A DNA stretch of 64,000 bases from Hofstenia miamia (lineage: Eukaryota > Xenacoelomorpha > Acoela), in assembly GCA_004352715.1 (NCBI GenBank), contig SCFE01000029.1, positions 411,799-475,798 on the forward strand. The letters run 5' to 3'. Within the stretch, counting starts at the first letter, position 1. Each line of letters starts with the position of its first letter. The position numbers were made by a program, and so were the translations under genes. This document shows positions 1-10,935 of this stretch, piece after piece. The notes under the pieces are model-generated. The model was not told the DNA's origin. It saw nothing but the letters and a program-made list of their open reading frames with translations, and ran no database searches.

Positions 1-707
1 AGACCAGTTCTAATATATCTCATCAGCAAATTAAGTGCAGACAAAATTTTGAAACAGAAATATTACATCAGACGTCAAGATCAAGTAATTTAAAAATTAT
101 TGAGAGTATTTTTATAAAATCCTTGCAACCAAGTTTGAACACAAAAGAAGACTATATTTAACATTTAAACTTGCCACTTTTTATAATTTAAAAAATTATA
201 ATTATTACTTTAAAATCTAGTAAATTTAGATGGAATAATTTGTAAAACAGACTGACTTTGTTATTCGAAATATATCTGCATGTTCTTATTAAGGTTAAGT
301 TTAGATAAGATATGGCATCATACATATGTCTATCATACAAATTATACTGTCAACGTAGAATTGACCTTAATCTCTGAGCTTAAGATACCGAATTTTTCAG
401 TAGCAGCATGCCCAACCGTCAAACTATTTCAACTTTTTTCCGACACATCGTGGAATTTGCAACGGTTTTTGTTAATGATTCATTTTCAACATACATGTAT
501 TAATTTAATTGCTGACTCAGATTATTAGCGTTTTCAAGCACAACAGTTGAACTGGCAAATAAGCAAATTAACAAGCTTGTTACTATGTACTATTTGATTC
601 AAACTTTCTAAAGTTGGTATTTATTTATATTGAAACCAAATAAGGGGGGTGCTGCAAAAATTAGAGAGGATAACCTAAATCTGAGCTTGTCTAATATATA
701 TATATAT
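1..707 (+). mobile_element. Penelope-like element, 3' fragment (copy 1)
   Basis: The first 160 bases read as the end of a Penelope-like (PLE) endonuclease domain. The frame from about 46 to 161 contains ILHQTSRSSN, then IIESIFIKS and LNTKEDY, typical of GIY-YIG C-termini of this class. A small deletion gives an early stop at 159-161. The remainder is the element's 3' untranslated region, ending in a TA microsatellite that runs into a 1000-N gap. The same segment recurs at 5680-6270 and 16493-16745. From 281 to 692 it differs from the second copy at only two positions that I can see, so the copies are recent. The 82-codon open frame at 280-528 lies in this UTR and recurs only because the UTR does. 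Confidence 0.7.
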
Positions 708-1707
708 NNNNNNNNNNNNNNNNNNNNNNNNNNNNNNNNNNNNNNNNNNNNNNNNNNNNNNNNNNNNNNNNNNNNNNNNNNNNNNNNNNNNNNNNNNNNN
801 NNNNNNNNNNNNNNNNNNNNNNNNNNNNNNNNNNNNNNNNNNNNNNNNNNNNNNNNNNNNNNNNNNNNNNNNNNNNNNNNNNNNNNNNNNNNNNNNNNNN
901 NNNNNNNNNNNNNNNNNNNNNNNNNNNNNNNNNNNNNNNNNNNNNNNNNNNNNNNNNNNNNNNNNNNNNNNNNNNNNNNNNNNNNNNNNNNNNNNNNNNN
1001 NNNNNNNNNNNNNNNNNNNNNNNNNNNNNNNNNNNNNNNNNNNNNNNNNNNNNNNNNNNNNNNNNNNNNNNNNNNNNNNNNNNNNNNNNNNNNNNNNNNN
1101 NNNNNNNNNNNNNNNNNNNNNNNNNNNNNNNNNNNNNNNNNNNNNNNNNNNNNNNNNNNNNNNNNNNNNNNNNNNNNNNNNNNNNNNNNNNNNNNNNNNN
1201 NNNNNNNNNNNNNNNNNNNNNNNNNNNNNNNNNNNNNNNNNNNNNNNNNNNNNNNNNNNNNNNNNNNNNNNNNNNNNNNNNNNNNNNNNNNNNNNNNNNN
1301 NNNNNNNNNNNNNNNNNNNNNNNNNNNNNNNNNNNNNNNNNNNNNNNNNNNNNNNNNNNNNNNNNNNNNNNNNNNNNNNNNNNNNNNNNNNNNNNNNNNN
1401 NNNNNNNNNNNNNNNNNNNNNNNNNNNNNNNNNNNNNNNNNNNNNNNNNNNNNNNNNNNNNNNNNNNNNNNNNNNNNNNNNNNNNNNNNNNNNNNNNNNN
1501 NNNNNNNNNNNNNNNNNNNNNNNNNNNNNNNNNNNNNNNNNNNNNNNNNNNNNNNNNNNNNNNNNNNNNNNNNNNNNNNNNNNNNNNNNNNNNNNNNNNN
1601 NNNNNNNNNNNNNNNNNNNNNNNNNNNNNNNNNNNNNNNNNNNNNNNNNNNNNNNNNNNNNNNNNNNNNNNNNNNNNNNNNNNNNNNNNNNNNNNNNNNN
1701 NNNNNNN
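708..1707. other. assembly gap, exactly 1000 N
   Basis: Fixed-length placeholder, so its true size is unknown. TA dinucleotide repeats lie on both sides, which suggests assembly failed in a microsatellite. Confidence 0.99.
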
Positions 1708-1729
1708 TATATATATATATATATATACC

Positions 1730-3878
1730 TTTATTCTTTACATTAAGTGTTGTAAATTGTGTATACACAAAATAATTTATTCTGAGGGGTGAAAATCTAC
1801 TCTCTAAAGGTCTATGTCTATTTGATTAGAAAGCACTTACCAGAAACATCTCCATTTGAATCTGTAGAATACACCATATCAAAAGCTACTACAAAGCTAC
1901 TAGTAGTATGTTTATCCAATGGTAAATTTGAACACAAGTATGTTCTTCTACCTATCAATAAATTTTAAATTGATTTTGAAATTAAGTTTAAAATGCTATA
2001 GCCGCTTGGAAGATTTTATTTTCCCAATAGAACACAAGTTAGATGTTTAAATACTTACAGGGTCTTAACATAATTATGTGCGACCGTACTCTACAGATTC
2101 TTACTTGGCGATCTAAGGAAACAAAAAACGAAAAAATCAAAATATTTTTTTCTCTTTTGTGCCACTACGAAAATATAATTCTCGCTTGTTTTTTTATCCA
2201 AATAAAGGGCTACAATAAACTCGTAACAGCAAAACATCTCATCTTCATCTGAGTCAATATTAACGACTCCCTGATTGTATTCTGGAAGAACATCGCAGTG
2301 TATTAATCCTAGCTAATACTCATGTTTTCCCAAACTATCTCAAAGGGCAAGATGATTTCTCTGTATAAGTGCCTCTAAATACAAACAGGGAGAAACTTGG
2401 GTCAACGTCAGCTAATGTTATTACAAAGAGACGAGCAAGTTTACTTAGAGAACATGCAGAAAAACTCTTCAAACTGAAAAAAATGAGTTCACTAATGAAA
2501 TTTTCTCTTTCTCTTTCCATTTTTTCGAACCTCTCATTGAACACTAAAATCTGAGTCTTTAACGCCATTTCATTCTCATGGTTCACCGCCGACTCCTAAA
2601 CAATTTCAAGTGAATTTAATTTGTCTTCTAAAGATATGGTTTGCATTTCAACATATATCAAGGGGGATAAATCTTACCAGATTTGCTCTCAAATGAGAAT
2701 GGAAGGGGTTTGTTTTGTAAATCTTTTTCTATTTTTGCTTCTTAGATCTTTTTCATCAGATTGGATAAATTTTTCCGTATCCGATGGTTTTTTGGATTAA
2801 CATTATAACCTGGATTTATCCTGCTTTTCTCTGCATTAAGAAAAAAAAATATTTTCCTGTAATTTAAGTAATTATTTCTCTTTTCATTCGTGTCACAGTT
2901 AATGAGTAAAGTGAGTAAGGTAAGTTCCACATATTTGATCACATTCCAGAGTGAGAGAGATACATAATATTCCTCATACACAACAAATCCCAAGGACTGA
3001 AGAAACATTTTGGATATGCTTTCAATTTAACACAATAAACTAAGTTAGAGAACAATAACGAATAGTAACAGTATCACAGTAACTTTCATGGTAATATAAC
3101 TTTCCAGATGTTAATAAGACTGTCGGCGTCCCATCACAGTAGACATGTAGAATCATCACAAACGCCGAGGTGTGCATTGATCTAGTCATATTTAGAGATC
3201 GTAAACTACAGTTTATTCCATGCAAGGTAATGTCTAACTAATTTAACTTTCTTTGGCTCATGTAGACTGTATATCATTATCTATACCTTAAATTAAATTT
3301 AGAATCCATGCGTTATAAGAGTAACACCACAAGTGAAAAAATTTACATCACGCCGCACCGGACCAGTGTCAGGCAAGTAAGACGAAAATTAATTAAGGAA
3401 AGCAGAATTTGTTAAATAATAATAGCAAACCATAGTAAAATGAGGTTCCATCAACAAAGCTGATTCTCAAAAAATAATTTCTTTATTTATACCCTAACTA
3501 AGTAATAAGAAATGAAGAACTCAATTAGTCTAATTATCTCATTATGACTTTTGTGTAATTGAAAACAATGTAATTACGCAGTCATACAGTGGCACTAGTT
3601 TCTGGTAAGGAAAACTAATTAATAAATAAAGCAGCTTCCTACCCTACATACATAACTATCATATAGAATTGTCTATTGTATGTGCGCTACGCATGCCTAA
3701 ACTACTGGGCGGACGAAATACACACTAACTGCCACTAAAATAAAAAATGTTAAAAAATATTTACAATTATATATATATATATATATATATGTAAAACTAA
3801 ATATAAGAAAACAACAATAAAAACAAGGTCATTTTCGGTCTCCTTATGTTTACTAATGTTAATAATTTGGATCTAAAA
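1730..3878. other. AT-rich stretch without a recognised gene
   Basis: Short open frames only, with no recognisable domain apart from the possible coiled-coil relic at about 2482-2637. A TA microsatellite lies at 3769-3790, directly before the hAT element. Confidence 0.5.
2482..2637 (-). pseudogene. possible coiled-coil tail of a Myb/SANT- or MADF-type transposon-associated protein
   Basis: The minus strand reads LEDKLNSLEIV, a stop, then a charged helical stretch containing LKTQILVFNERFEKMERE and ENFISELI. Leu/Glu/Arg heptad-like tails of this kind are common at the C-terminus of Myb/SANT-like DNA-binding proteins linked to DNA transposons. There is an in-frame stop and no DNA-binding domain nearby. 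This is weak; it may be a chance helix in AT-rich DNA. Confidence 0.2.
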
Positions 3879-4065
3879 CAGGGGTCGGCAACCTTCGGCT
3901 AGTCACGGGCCAAATGTCGAGTGTACAACTCTTTGGCGGGCCGGAATTTTCATTAATACTATAATTCAGACTCACTTCAGTATATTACGCTACATTGCTA
4001 CAATCTCAATCCTAACTATCACAAAAAGAGCAAAATATATGTATTCACACTTCAACAACACAACA

Positions 4066-4750
4066 TTAATGTGACACTTGATGCTGCTTGCTTTGTGAAG
4101 GTTTTTCAACATCTTGTGACAGGTCAGATGAAGCAAGAATCAGAACATTTTGTAAATGGGCGTCGGAAATGCGTGATCGTAGCTTGCTCTTCGTGAATTT
4201 CATTGTTGAAAACATTTGTTCACATGTGTATGTGCTACCAAACATCGATGCAATTTCTTTTGCAATGTTGATCAAGCTGGGATAGAGACCACTTTCAAGA
4301 AGGTACTTTTTGTAAAAGTCAAGCAGCGATATGTCCTTATGACGAAATTTTGCCTTCAATTCGTCACTGCTTTGCATTTCAATGAGGTCAATTTGAAATT
4401 TTTCGGAAATGGTATTGAAGTCCACATCAAATGGAGTACTGAATAGCTTTTGAAATATACTACACTGATTTTCTAAGCAGAGTTTAAGACGGTTAATTTT
4501 GTCTTGTCTCATTTGGCCTCTGTACTCCGAAAACTTCGAATGCTTTGTCCAAGACAATACATAATATTATGTATTGCCTTGGCTTTGTCTCATAATGACG
4601 CTTGATATTAAATTCCTTGTTTACAGCAACAGACTGATTGCAAATCAAGCACGTGGGTTTACCAAAGTGTAATATGGAGAAGTACTTCTCCGTCCATTCT
4701 TCATTAAAACTTCGGCACTCATCATCAACCTTTCGACGTTTTGCTAACAT
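4066..4750 (-). pseudogene. hAT transposase relic (BED zinc finger plus C-terminal dimerisation domain)
   Basis: The start at 4750 (MLAKRRKV) leads into a BED-type finger with Cys-x2-Cys (CLIC) and a His in IKRHYETK. This matches the GTF2IRD2/ZBED/EPM2AIP1-type hAT family. After HYETK the frame is broken by a 34-bp palindromic insertion (4549-4582). The next frame resumes the family sequence (KHSKFSEYRG, RQDKINRLKL) and then jumps to the C-terminal part, which includes FGSTYTCEQMFS and KSKLRSRISD, the hAT dimerisation signature. The central RNase-H-like catalytic part is deleted. The element cannot encode an active transposase and could only be mobilised in trans. Confidence 0.8.
4543..4588. 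repeat. 34-bp near-perfect palindrome flanked by 6-bp direct repeats CTTTGT
   Basis: CTTTGT at 4543-4548 and again at 4583-4588 flank a 34-bp palindrome (4549-4582). Its 17-base arms match at 16 positions (arm CCAAGACAATACATAAT). Removing one direct repeat plus the palindrome (40 bp) rejoins the transposase frame at HYETK-HSKF. This looks like an insertion with a 6-bp target-site duplication into an older hAT copy. Confidence 0.8.
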
Positions 4751-4890
4751 CCTAACCTAATTTATAAAAAAGTTTAAGTTAAAGCTCTAGTCTACAAACA
4801 ATCTCGTACTAGTCTACTGTTTTCGCACCAGTTTTATGGCGTAACAATACCTCAAGTTTTTTCAAACAGTGCTAACACTGCAGTTTGAAA

Positions 4891-5070
4891 NNNNNNNNNN
4901 NNNNNNNNNGGCTTTGTCTCATAATGGCGCTTGATATTAAATTCCTTGCTTACAGCAACAGACTGATTTCAAATCAAGCACGTGGGTTTACCAAAGTTTA
5001 ATATGGAGAAGTACTTCTCCGTTCATTCTTCATTAAAACTTCGGCATTCNNNNNNNNNNNNNNNNNNNNN
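4891..5070 (-). mobile_element. fragment of a second hAT copy between two short gaps
   Basis: Gaps at 4891-4909 and 5050-5070 enclose 4910-5049, which repeats 4581-4718 (BED-finger region) with a few substitutions. The piece begins with GG directly before CTTTGT. That matches the end of the palindrome in the first copy rather than the uninterrupted hAT sequence, so this copy may carry the palindrome too. Confidence 0.7.
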
Positions 5071-6230
5071 CAACATCAGACATCCACTTCATTTATTATC
5101 AACGCTATATGGATGATATATTTACATTAGTAAAAGATGAAGAAACATCAGAAAACATACTTACAAAATTGAATTTACAAGAATATTCAGTTTACAAAAG
5201 AGATTGAAACTGAGAGCAAATTTCATTTTTTGAATGTACAAATAATTAGGAAAGATAACAAATTTGAAACTGGAATCCAACAGACACAGGATTGTTATTG
5301 AGCTACAACTCAAATACGCCTTTAAATTACAAAATATCATTAATTAAAGGTTATATGCATCGAATATTTGACAATTGCAGCACATATAGAAAAATTAACC
5401 AAGAAATAGGAAAACTTAAGATTGAATTAAAGAAGAATGAATATCCAAATAATTTCATAGATCGATTTATTAAGAAATCATTAGAAGACATTTTAATTAA
5501 GAACAAAAGATGAAAAAAACAATCAAACTAATTATGAACATTGTTTTAAGATCGAATATAGAGGACTGCACACTGAAAACATGATCATCGAACTCAGAAA
5601 AATATTAATAATTAAAGAAAAAGTAAGATTTATATATAACAATCATAAACTAAGAACGAAATTGCAATTAAAATCTACACAAAAAGAAGACTATATTTAT
5701 AAATTAAACTTGCCACTTTTTATAATTTAAAAAATTATAATTATTATTTTAAAATCTAGTAAATTTAGATGGAATAATTTGTAAAACTGACTATGACTTT
5801 GTAAGTCGAAATATATCTGCATGTTCTTATTAAGGTTAAGTTTAGATAAGATATGGCATCATACATATGTCTATCATACAAATTATACTGTCAACGTAGA
5901 ATTGACCTTAATCTCTGAGCTTAAGATACCGAATTTTTCAGTAGCAGCATGCCCAACCGTCAAACTATTTCAACTTTTTTCCGACACATCGTGGAATTTG
6001 CAACGGTTTTTGTTAATGATTCATTTTCAACATACATGTATTAATTTAATTGCTGACTCAGATTATTAGCGTTTTCAAGCACAACAGTTGAACTGGCAAA
6101 TAAGCAAATTAACAAGCTTGTTACTATGTACTATTTGATTCAAACTTTCTAAAGTTGGTATTTATTTATATTGAAACCAAATAAGGGGGGTGCTGCAAAA
6201 ATTAGAGAGGATAACCTCAATCTGAGGTTG

Positions 6231-6270
<40 letters not shown>
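5071..6270 (+). mobile_element. Penelope-like element, truncated and internally deleted (copy 2)
   Basis: The 5' end is cut by the gap at 5050-5070. The element contains the C-terminal half of a reverse transcriptase, a linker, the last codons of the ORF (stop at 5728-5730) and about 540 bp of 3' UTR, ending in a TA microsatellite at 6235-6269. The UTR matches copy 1. Confidence 0.75.
5083..5730 (+). pseudogene. Penelope-like reverse transcriptase relic
   Basis: The frame opens with FIYYQRYMDDIF, containing the catalytic YxDD motif of reverse transcriptases. After a frameshift near 5190 it continues with KFHFLNVQIIRKDNKFETG, the 'FLD/FLN' region that follows it in PLEs. The next block (SYNSNTPLNYKIS, HRIFDN, NEYPNNFIDRFIKK) matches the conserved PLE segment after the palm. 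A third frame gives KIEYRGLHTEN. The text then jumps to KEDYIYKLNLPLF and the stop, so the GIY-YIG endonuclease seen in copies 1 and 3 is deleted. At least two frameshifts make it non-functional. Confidence 0.75.
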
Positions 6271-6273
<3 letters not shown>

Positions 6274-8687
6274 TTTTTCATTTAATCAATGTTAACCCTT
6301 TTTCGGCTTTCATTATTAATTAGTTTTAGCTTCATACTTACTTTCATTTATATTGTTTGTGGATGTATAATACCAAACCAACAATAGGCAGTTTGCGTCA
6401 TGGACCCCATACAAAAGGGGTGTGACTGCAGCTCGACATTCGCGATCAGCTCGATATTGAAATACAAACAAATTATAATAAAAAATTTGAATGTATAAAT
6501 TATAATTTTGATAAAAGTGATAGGAGACAAATACTTAGAAATCGCCGACAACGTTAATCATATATTTATGTATGAGCGATTTTAAAATACAGAGAACATT
6601 GATATTAATATTTAGTCCAGTGCTGACAATAATGTGAAGTTTTTGTTTTACTTACTATATAATTATATTATCTCTAATTCTAAGCATTTGTCCCTTGACA
6701 CTTTTAAAGTAATGAGCAATTTCAAGCATCGCAAATAATTTATATTTTGCAATTAATTGCTACATTCATTTTTACCTATTAAAGTTATAAATTGTAATTT
6801 CAGAAGTTTTGGAAATTTTGCTTGTATTTGAATTTCGCGCTGATTGCGAAAGTTGAGCTTCAGTCACAACCCAATACTAACTTATTATATTTTATTGCTT
6901 TTTAATGAATGGGGAGAACTAATATCTGATGAAGTATTTTAGCAGACAGCAAATAGCTATATAACAACTTGTAAATAGCTAATAAGAAATATTTTGGAAA
7001 TTATATATTGATGTGTAATGATTCAAGCTTAGATAATTTCGCGCAAATATTCAATAATTTTTTGTAAAGTTCTTTTTTTCATTGATTTCAATGCAAAATG
7101 CTAAATTAATTGCGCCACATTTTTGACAAAGAGCAGCTTGATGAGGACATATACATGTCACTAATTATTGATCTTCCTGATAAATTATCACCTGTAGCTT
7201 TTGATGATAAAGAATTTAATGTTACAAATTATCTAGGTCACATTGAAGAAGATGATCTATACAAAGTGTATGTTAGTCTTTGTGAATGTTAATGAAATAT
7301 CAAGTTTTGAGGATATTCCTTACAGGACTGATATTGACTGCGATTCAGTAGTTGAATAGGTCTAAATCAAAAACAAGGGAACCTGATGGCTTACTTCTTC
7401 TGCACGGGATTTTTGTACTAATATTTTAACGGAAGCATTTTTGGGCTTGCACATTATGGCTTGAGCATTTGAGGGAAACTACAGAAAAATCAGAGATATA
7501 TTGTTCTTCCAGTTTTCAAAAAAATTATCTCTGAAGAAAAGTCTTACTAGCTGGAAAGAGCTTTCAGATCTGATGATATACTTCGCAGAGATTGTTAAGA
7601 AAAACTCGTTTTAGTTTAAAATGTGTGGAATCATTTCTAGATTCTACATATCTGGGCCCTATTTGATGATAAATTAACAGCTGCTTGAATCTCATTAGAG
7701 AGTGGAAATAAGACAATATTTTGCTTCGGACTAGCTTGGCAGGAAGATATTCTGAGCATGTGATGTTGAGTAATTGCATACATAGTTGCTGAAACTCTTG
7801 TTAACAGTATATTCACTGAGCGCAGTTCTACACTTAAGGAAATTGATGCACTTCTACAGAAGTGGTTGATTAACATCGGTCTAAAATACTACAACTATTG
7901 GTACAACTAGTGGCAATTGCTGAAAAATTCCTAAGGTAGCAAAGATTGTTCCAAATCTATAAAAAAATCCACAATATTTTAGTGGAACGCATGAACAGTT
8001 ACTTCACATTTGAAAAACTGTAGGTGAGATATGTTTACAAATTCTTGACATTACATTGTGAAGATTGTAGATAAAGCTATGTTATTTCTTGTATTTCAAA
8101 TGTAGATTCAATTTTACTATTTTTCTGTAAACGTGCTTTTATACTTGGGCACGCAAACGTTAATGTCTTTTCTCATCTGAATATGCATGCTTTTGGTGTT
8201 ATAGAGTGGCAATTTGTAATCATAATCATATGTTCGAAATGAAAATACCTATCAAAATAGCCTTAAATAACTTGTTTTTAAGATAACCAATTTCACCTAA
8301 ATGATTTATTTAAAGATTAGCATTATCAATTCTTGATGTTTTTTATACCTTATTTGGCATGAGGAGGCTTTCCTCCCCCTATTATGCATCTGACCGTCTC
8401 TCAAAAGTGGTGTATCTTTTTTTTGAGACTTGGTAACTTTTCCCTTTAAATATATATACATATACATATATTTATTATATACATGCATTAAGGAATATTT
8501 ACAAAATATACTATATATACTATATAGTGACCAAAACAATGAGACTATTTTGCTTAAAAAATCTATGATAACACAAAATCATTTGAAAAAGTTCTTTCCT
8601 TGGTATAAAACATTGACATAAACAAAATGAAATTACACACGTAATGAGAAAATAATATATTTTCCTAAATCTGAACAATATTTGTGT
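6271..8687. other. AT-rich stretch downstream of phosphatase copy 1, with one weak relic
   Basis: No intact gene seen. Open frames are short, apart from the frame at 7110-7292 listed separately. TA-rich tracts occur at 8448-8480. Confidence 0.5.
7110..7470 (+). pseudogene. possible piggyBac-like transposase N-terminal relic
   Basis: A frame of about 60 codons contains DEDIYMSLIIDLPDKLSPVAFDD and is followed, after stops, by EAFLGLHIM. An acidic proline-rich leader and an 'AFLGL' helix are features of piggyBac-derived transposases. The similarity is short, degenerate and only a pattern impression. Confidence 0.2.
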
Positions 8688-10863
8688 CTATGAGAAGCTT
8701 TCCAACTTATCTCGAAGCTCCTGTTGTTCAGAGAAAGTGAAGCCACCATCATTTAGCCATTGTTCGACGGATCCGCTTCTAAAGTACATCATTGACTATT
8801 ACACAAACGTTCACTTATAAAAATGCAATTCTCATTAGTTATGGCTCATTAAATATGTCTATTTAATAGCTAAACACATATTTTTAATTCTGGAACTTTA
8901 GCATTAAATCATTTTATGATTTACTATTAAGCAATCTTTTAGACAAAATATGAGAAGTTCTACAATATTTGGAAAAATATATAACTACAAACAAATAAAT
9001 TCCTAGTAGTGAAATTAAAACAATAAAGCATTTTACTGAAAATATATTTGGTGTTCAATTTTAAAATAGATTTCAACCAAAAAACCTATTGAACCGTTTT
9101 GTTTACATTATCATGCAATTTTCGCCAAGCCTGTTATGGGGAAAATTTGTCATAAAAATTATCTGCCTGTTTGAAGGACATTGAAATATTAAATTTTTCA
9201 GTAGAAAATCTCATTTTCGCAAAATCTTTCAAATTATTTCCATACCTAGTGTATAGAAAATAGAGTGGTCCGTTGACAGCAACAGCTAACATCAACTAAG
9301 TTGTTTTCTGTTTATGGACCACCCAAGTTCCGTCCAAGCGCGCCATGTAAAATACAAAATCTCATTTTCGAGCAGGCGCGGGAATTATGGATGAAAATGA
9401 AAGAGGAGACGATTCTCTATCCAGAGAATTTTCAGATTTGATATATGAAGTAACAAAATATATGCTTGCAAAAGAACTGAATGGAAAAGGACTAAAAAAA
9501 CTTTTGAATTTTAAGTGCTATGGATAAATTTCCTACTGTGCTCCAGCCATACCTTCAAAATTGTAGACTAAGGATCATTCGATTTGTTGGACATTGCAGT
9601 CAAATTTTTAGTATTATGGTTCCTCGCCACTGAATATTTTGATCAAAGTCTTATGAGCTGAAGGCCAAATTTTTTGAAATTATGCAATGCGATCGGATAC
9701 CAATCCGAGAAATCCAAAATTAATTTTTATATAATAAAACTGAGTCTCGGTGATTAAGAAATAGCATTGCCAAAAAGTCAATAAGAATCTAATCAGCCAA
9801 TCAGAATACGGTTTAGTTCGAATTCATTAAATTCAATTTGATTAGAAATTAAGGATTGATTTGATAGTGAGTTTTCAAGCCATATAAATGTAAATGTTGT
9901 TCAATATGTTGAAATAAAAGTTTAAGTAAATACTCACTGTTCTTCAACAACCTCAAAGAACAAGAGTATAAGGTCCTTTGGAGATTGAATGAACTCTTCT
10001 AATTCTACTTTATAGTGTATTGCCGCTTTTCGGTAAATGTGTATATCTCTTCTTAAGTTTACCTAAAGGACATTAAAGCAAATTACATCCGGGAAAACTT
10101 AGTTAAATCTTACTTCAGAAATACAATAATCTTCTTGAATTTTTTCCATGCTGCAGCCTTGAATGTATTGCAACAGAGCACTGATCATCCCTGTCCGATC
10201 TTTGCCAATTGAACACATAATTAACAACGGCCATTTGGAACCGGAATTTATGAGTTTGAGAACTAAAAACTCGTTTGAAAAGTTATTATTTTAGATTTAG
10301 GGGCATTTTTGAAAAATATATATACTTTAAATGCAGAATTAACTAAAGATTTTACCAGTGCATATCTCTGATCTGCTTTTTAGTGCCATTGTTCTGTACA
10401 CCATCCTAATTCCAAATTGACCTACCATAGACATCAAATTTTTGTTGAAATATTTCGTATTGAAAATTTTATCAACGAGATACAAGAAACCCATATACAA
10501 CATCTGAAAAAATGGCAACATTTTCAAGTAAACAAGAGCTGCTTTGCTTTGGAATAAGCTTAAACAATACACGTGTCGAGAAGCATTGACATTGGTGATC
10601 TCTTTGTGTTCAAATTCCAGTGTTGGACTCGTCTGCTTGATGCGTATTGCTGAAACTGAGAAGTTTTCCCTCAAATATTCATTTGAAGAAAAATTATTTT
10701 CGGTTTCTGTGCGGAAATCTACAACAGTTCGAATGTTAAGGTCGTTAATTATGATGGCTGCATCAGCAACACTAGCTCTATCAATAGCAGAGCTTCGGAA
10801 GAAGACATCCTTTCCACTGCGATCCCGTGCAAGGACTCTGAAGTTGTTGATAGTTGGTAACAT
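8688..10863 (-). CDS. protein tyrosine phosphatase-like protein, Tyr_phosphatase_3 (LipA/MptpB-like), copy 1
   Basis: Four exons splice in frame: 10356-10863 (the exon reaches 10865), 10114-10262, 9938-10062 and 8688-8778, giving 290 codons and a TAG stop. N-terminal motifs NFRVLARD, VFFRSSAIDRA and LNIRTVVDFRTE match the NFRD, YRSG-LDR and IRTVIDLR blocks of this family. The phosphatase loop is CSIGKDRTG, with nucleophile Cys186 and Arg192. Lys190 and Asp191 are as in bacterial MptpB-type enzymes that act on phosphoinositides and phosphoproteins. The residue before the Cys is Met185, not the usual His. All introns are GT-AG. The start is taken at the ATG two bases after a conserved splice acceptor; an upstream in-frame Met at 10935 lies in what appears to be intron. 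The substrate is unknown. A dispersed repeat sits in the last intron. Confidence 0.85.
9230..9530. repeat. degenerate dispersed repeat, copy in phosphatase intron
   Basis: Shares blocks such as TACCTAGTGT, GAGGAGACRATTCTCTATC and the surrounding order with 29380-29700, and more weakly with 28890-29140. It lies in the last intron of phosphatase copy 1. No coding potential or terminal repeats identified. Confidence 0.5.
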
Positions 10864-10935
10864 TTCTAAATGATTTATGCAATGAATCGTTAAATACTTG
10901 AATTGTTTGCTTGCTACAAACAGATCTGTAAACAA

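Larger units (their letters stand above)
3879..4890 (-). mobile_element. internally deleted hAT transposon
   Basis: The terminus at 3879 starts CAGGGGTCGGCAACC, a classic hAT inverted-repeat start. The element runs on the minus strand: a 5' leader at about 4751-4890, then transposase remnants at 4750-4066, then the 3' terminus. The opposite terminal repeat is not visible and would fall in or beyond the gap at 4891-4909. With about 1 kb present, most of the catalytic core is missing. Confidence 0.75.

Noticed and set aside
280-528. 82-codon ORF present identically at 280-528 and 5821-6069
   Set aside because: It lies in the 3' UTR of a Penelope-like element, after the stop codon of the element's ORF. 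It is repeated only because the UTR is, and has no domain.
608-1775. Long open frames across 708-1707, 15493-16492, 17897-18896 and 54284-54432
   Set aside because: They consist almost entirely of N translated as X, so they carry no evidence of coding.
10544-10873. 109-codon plus-strand ORF
   Set aside because: It is antisense to the first coding exon of phosphatase copy 1. The minus-strand reading has clear family motifs and a conserved paralogue.
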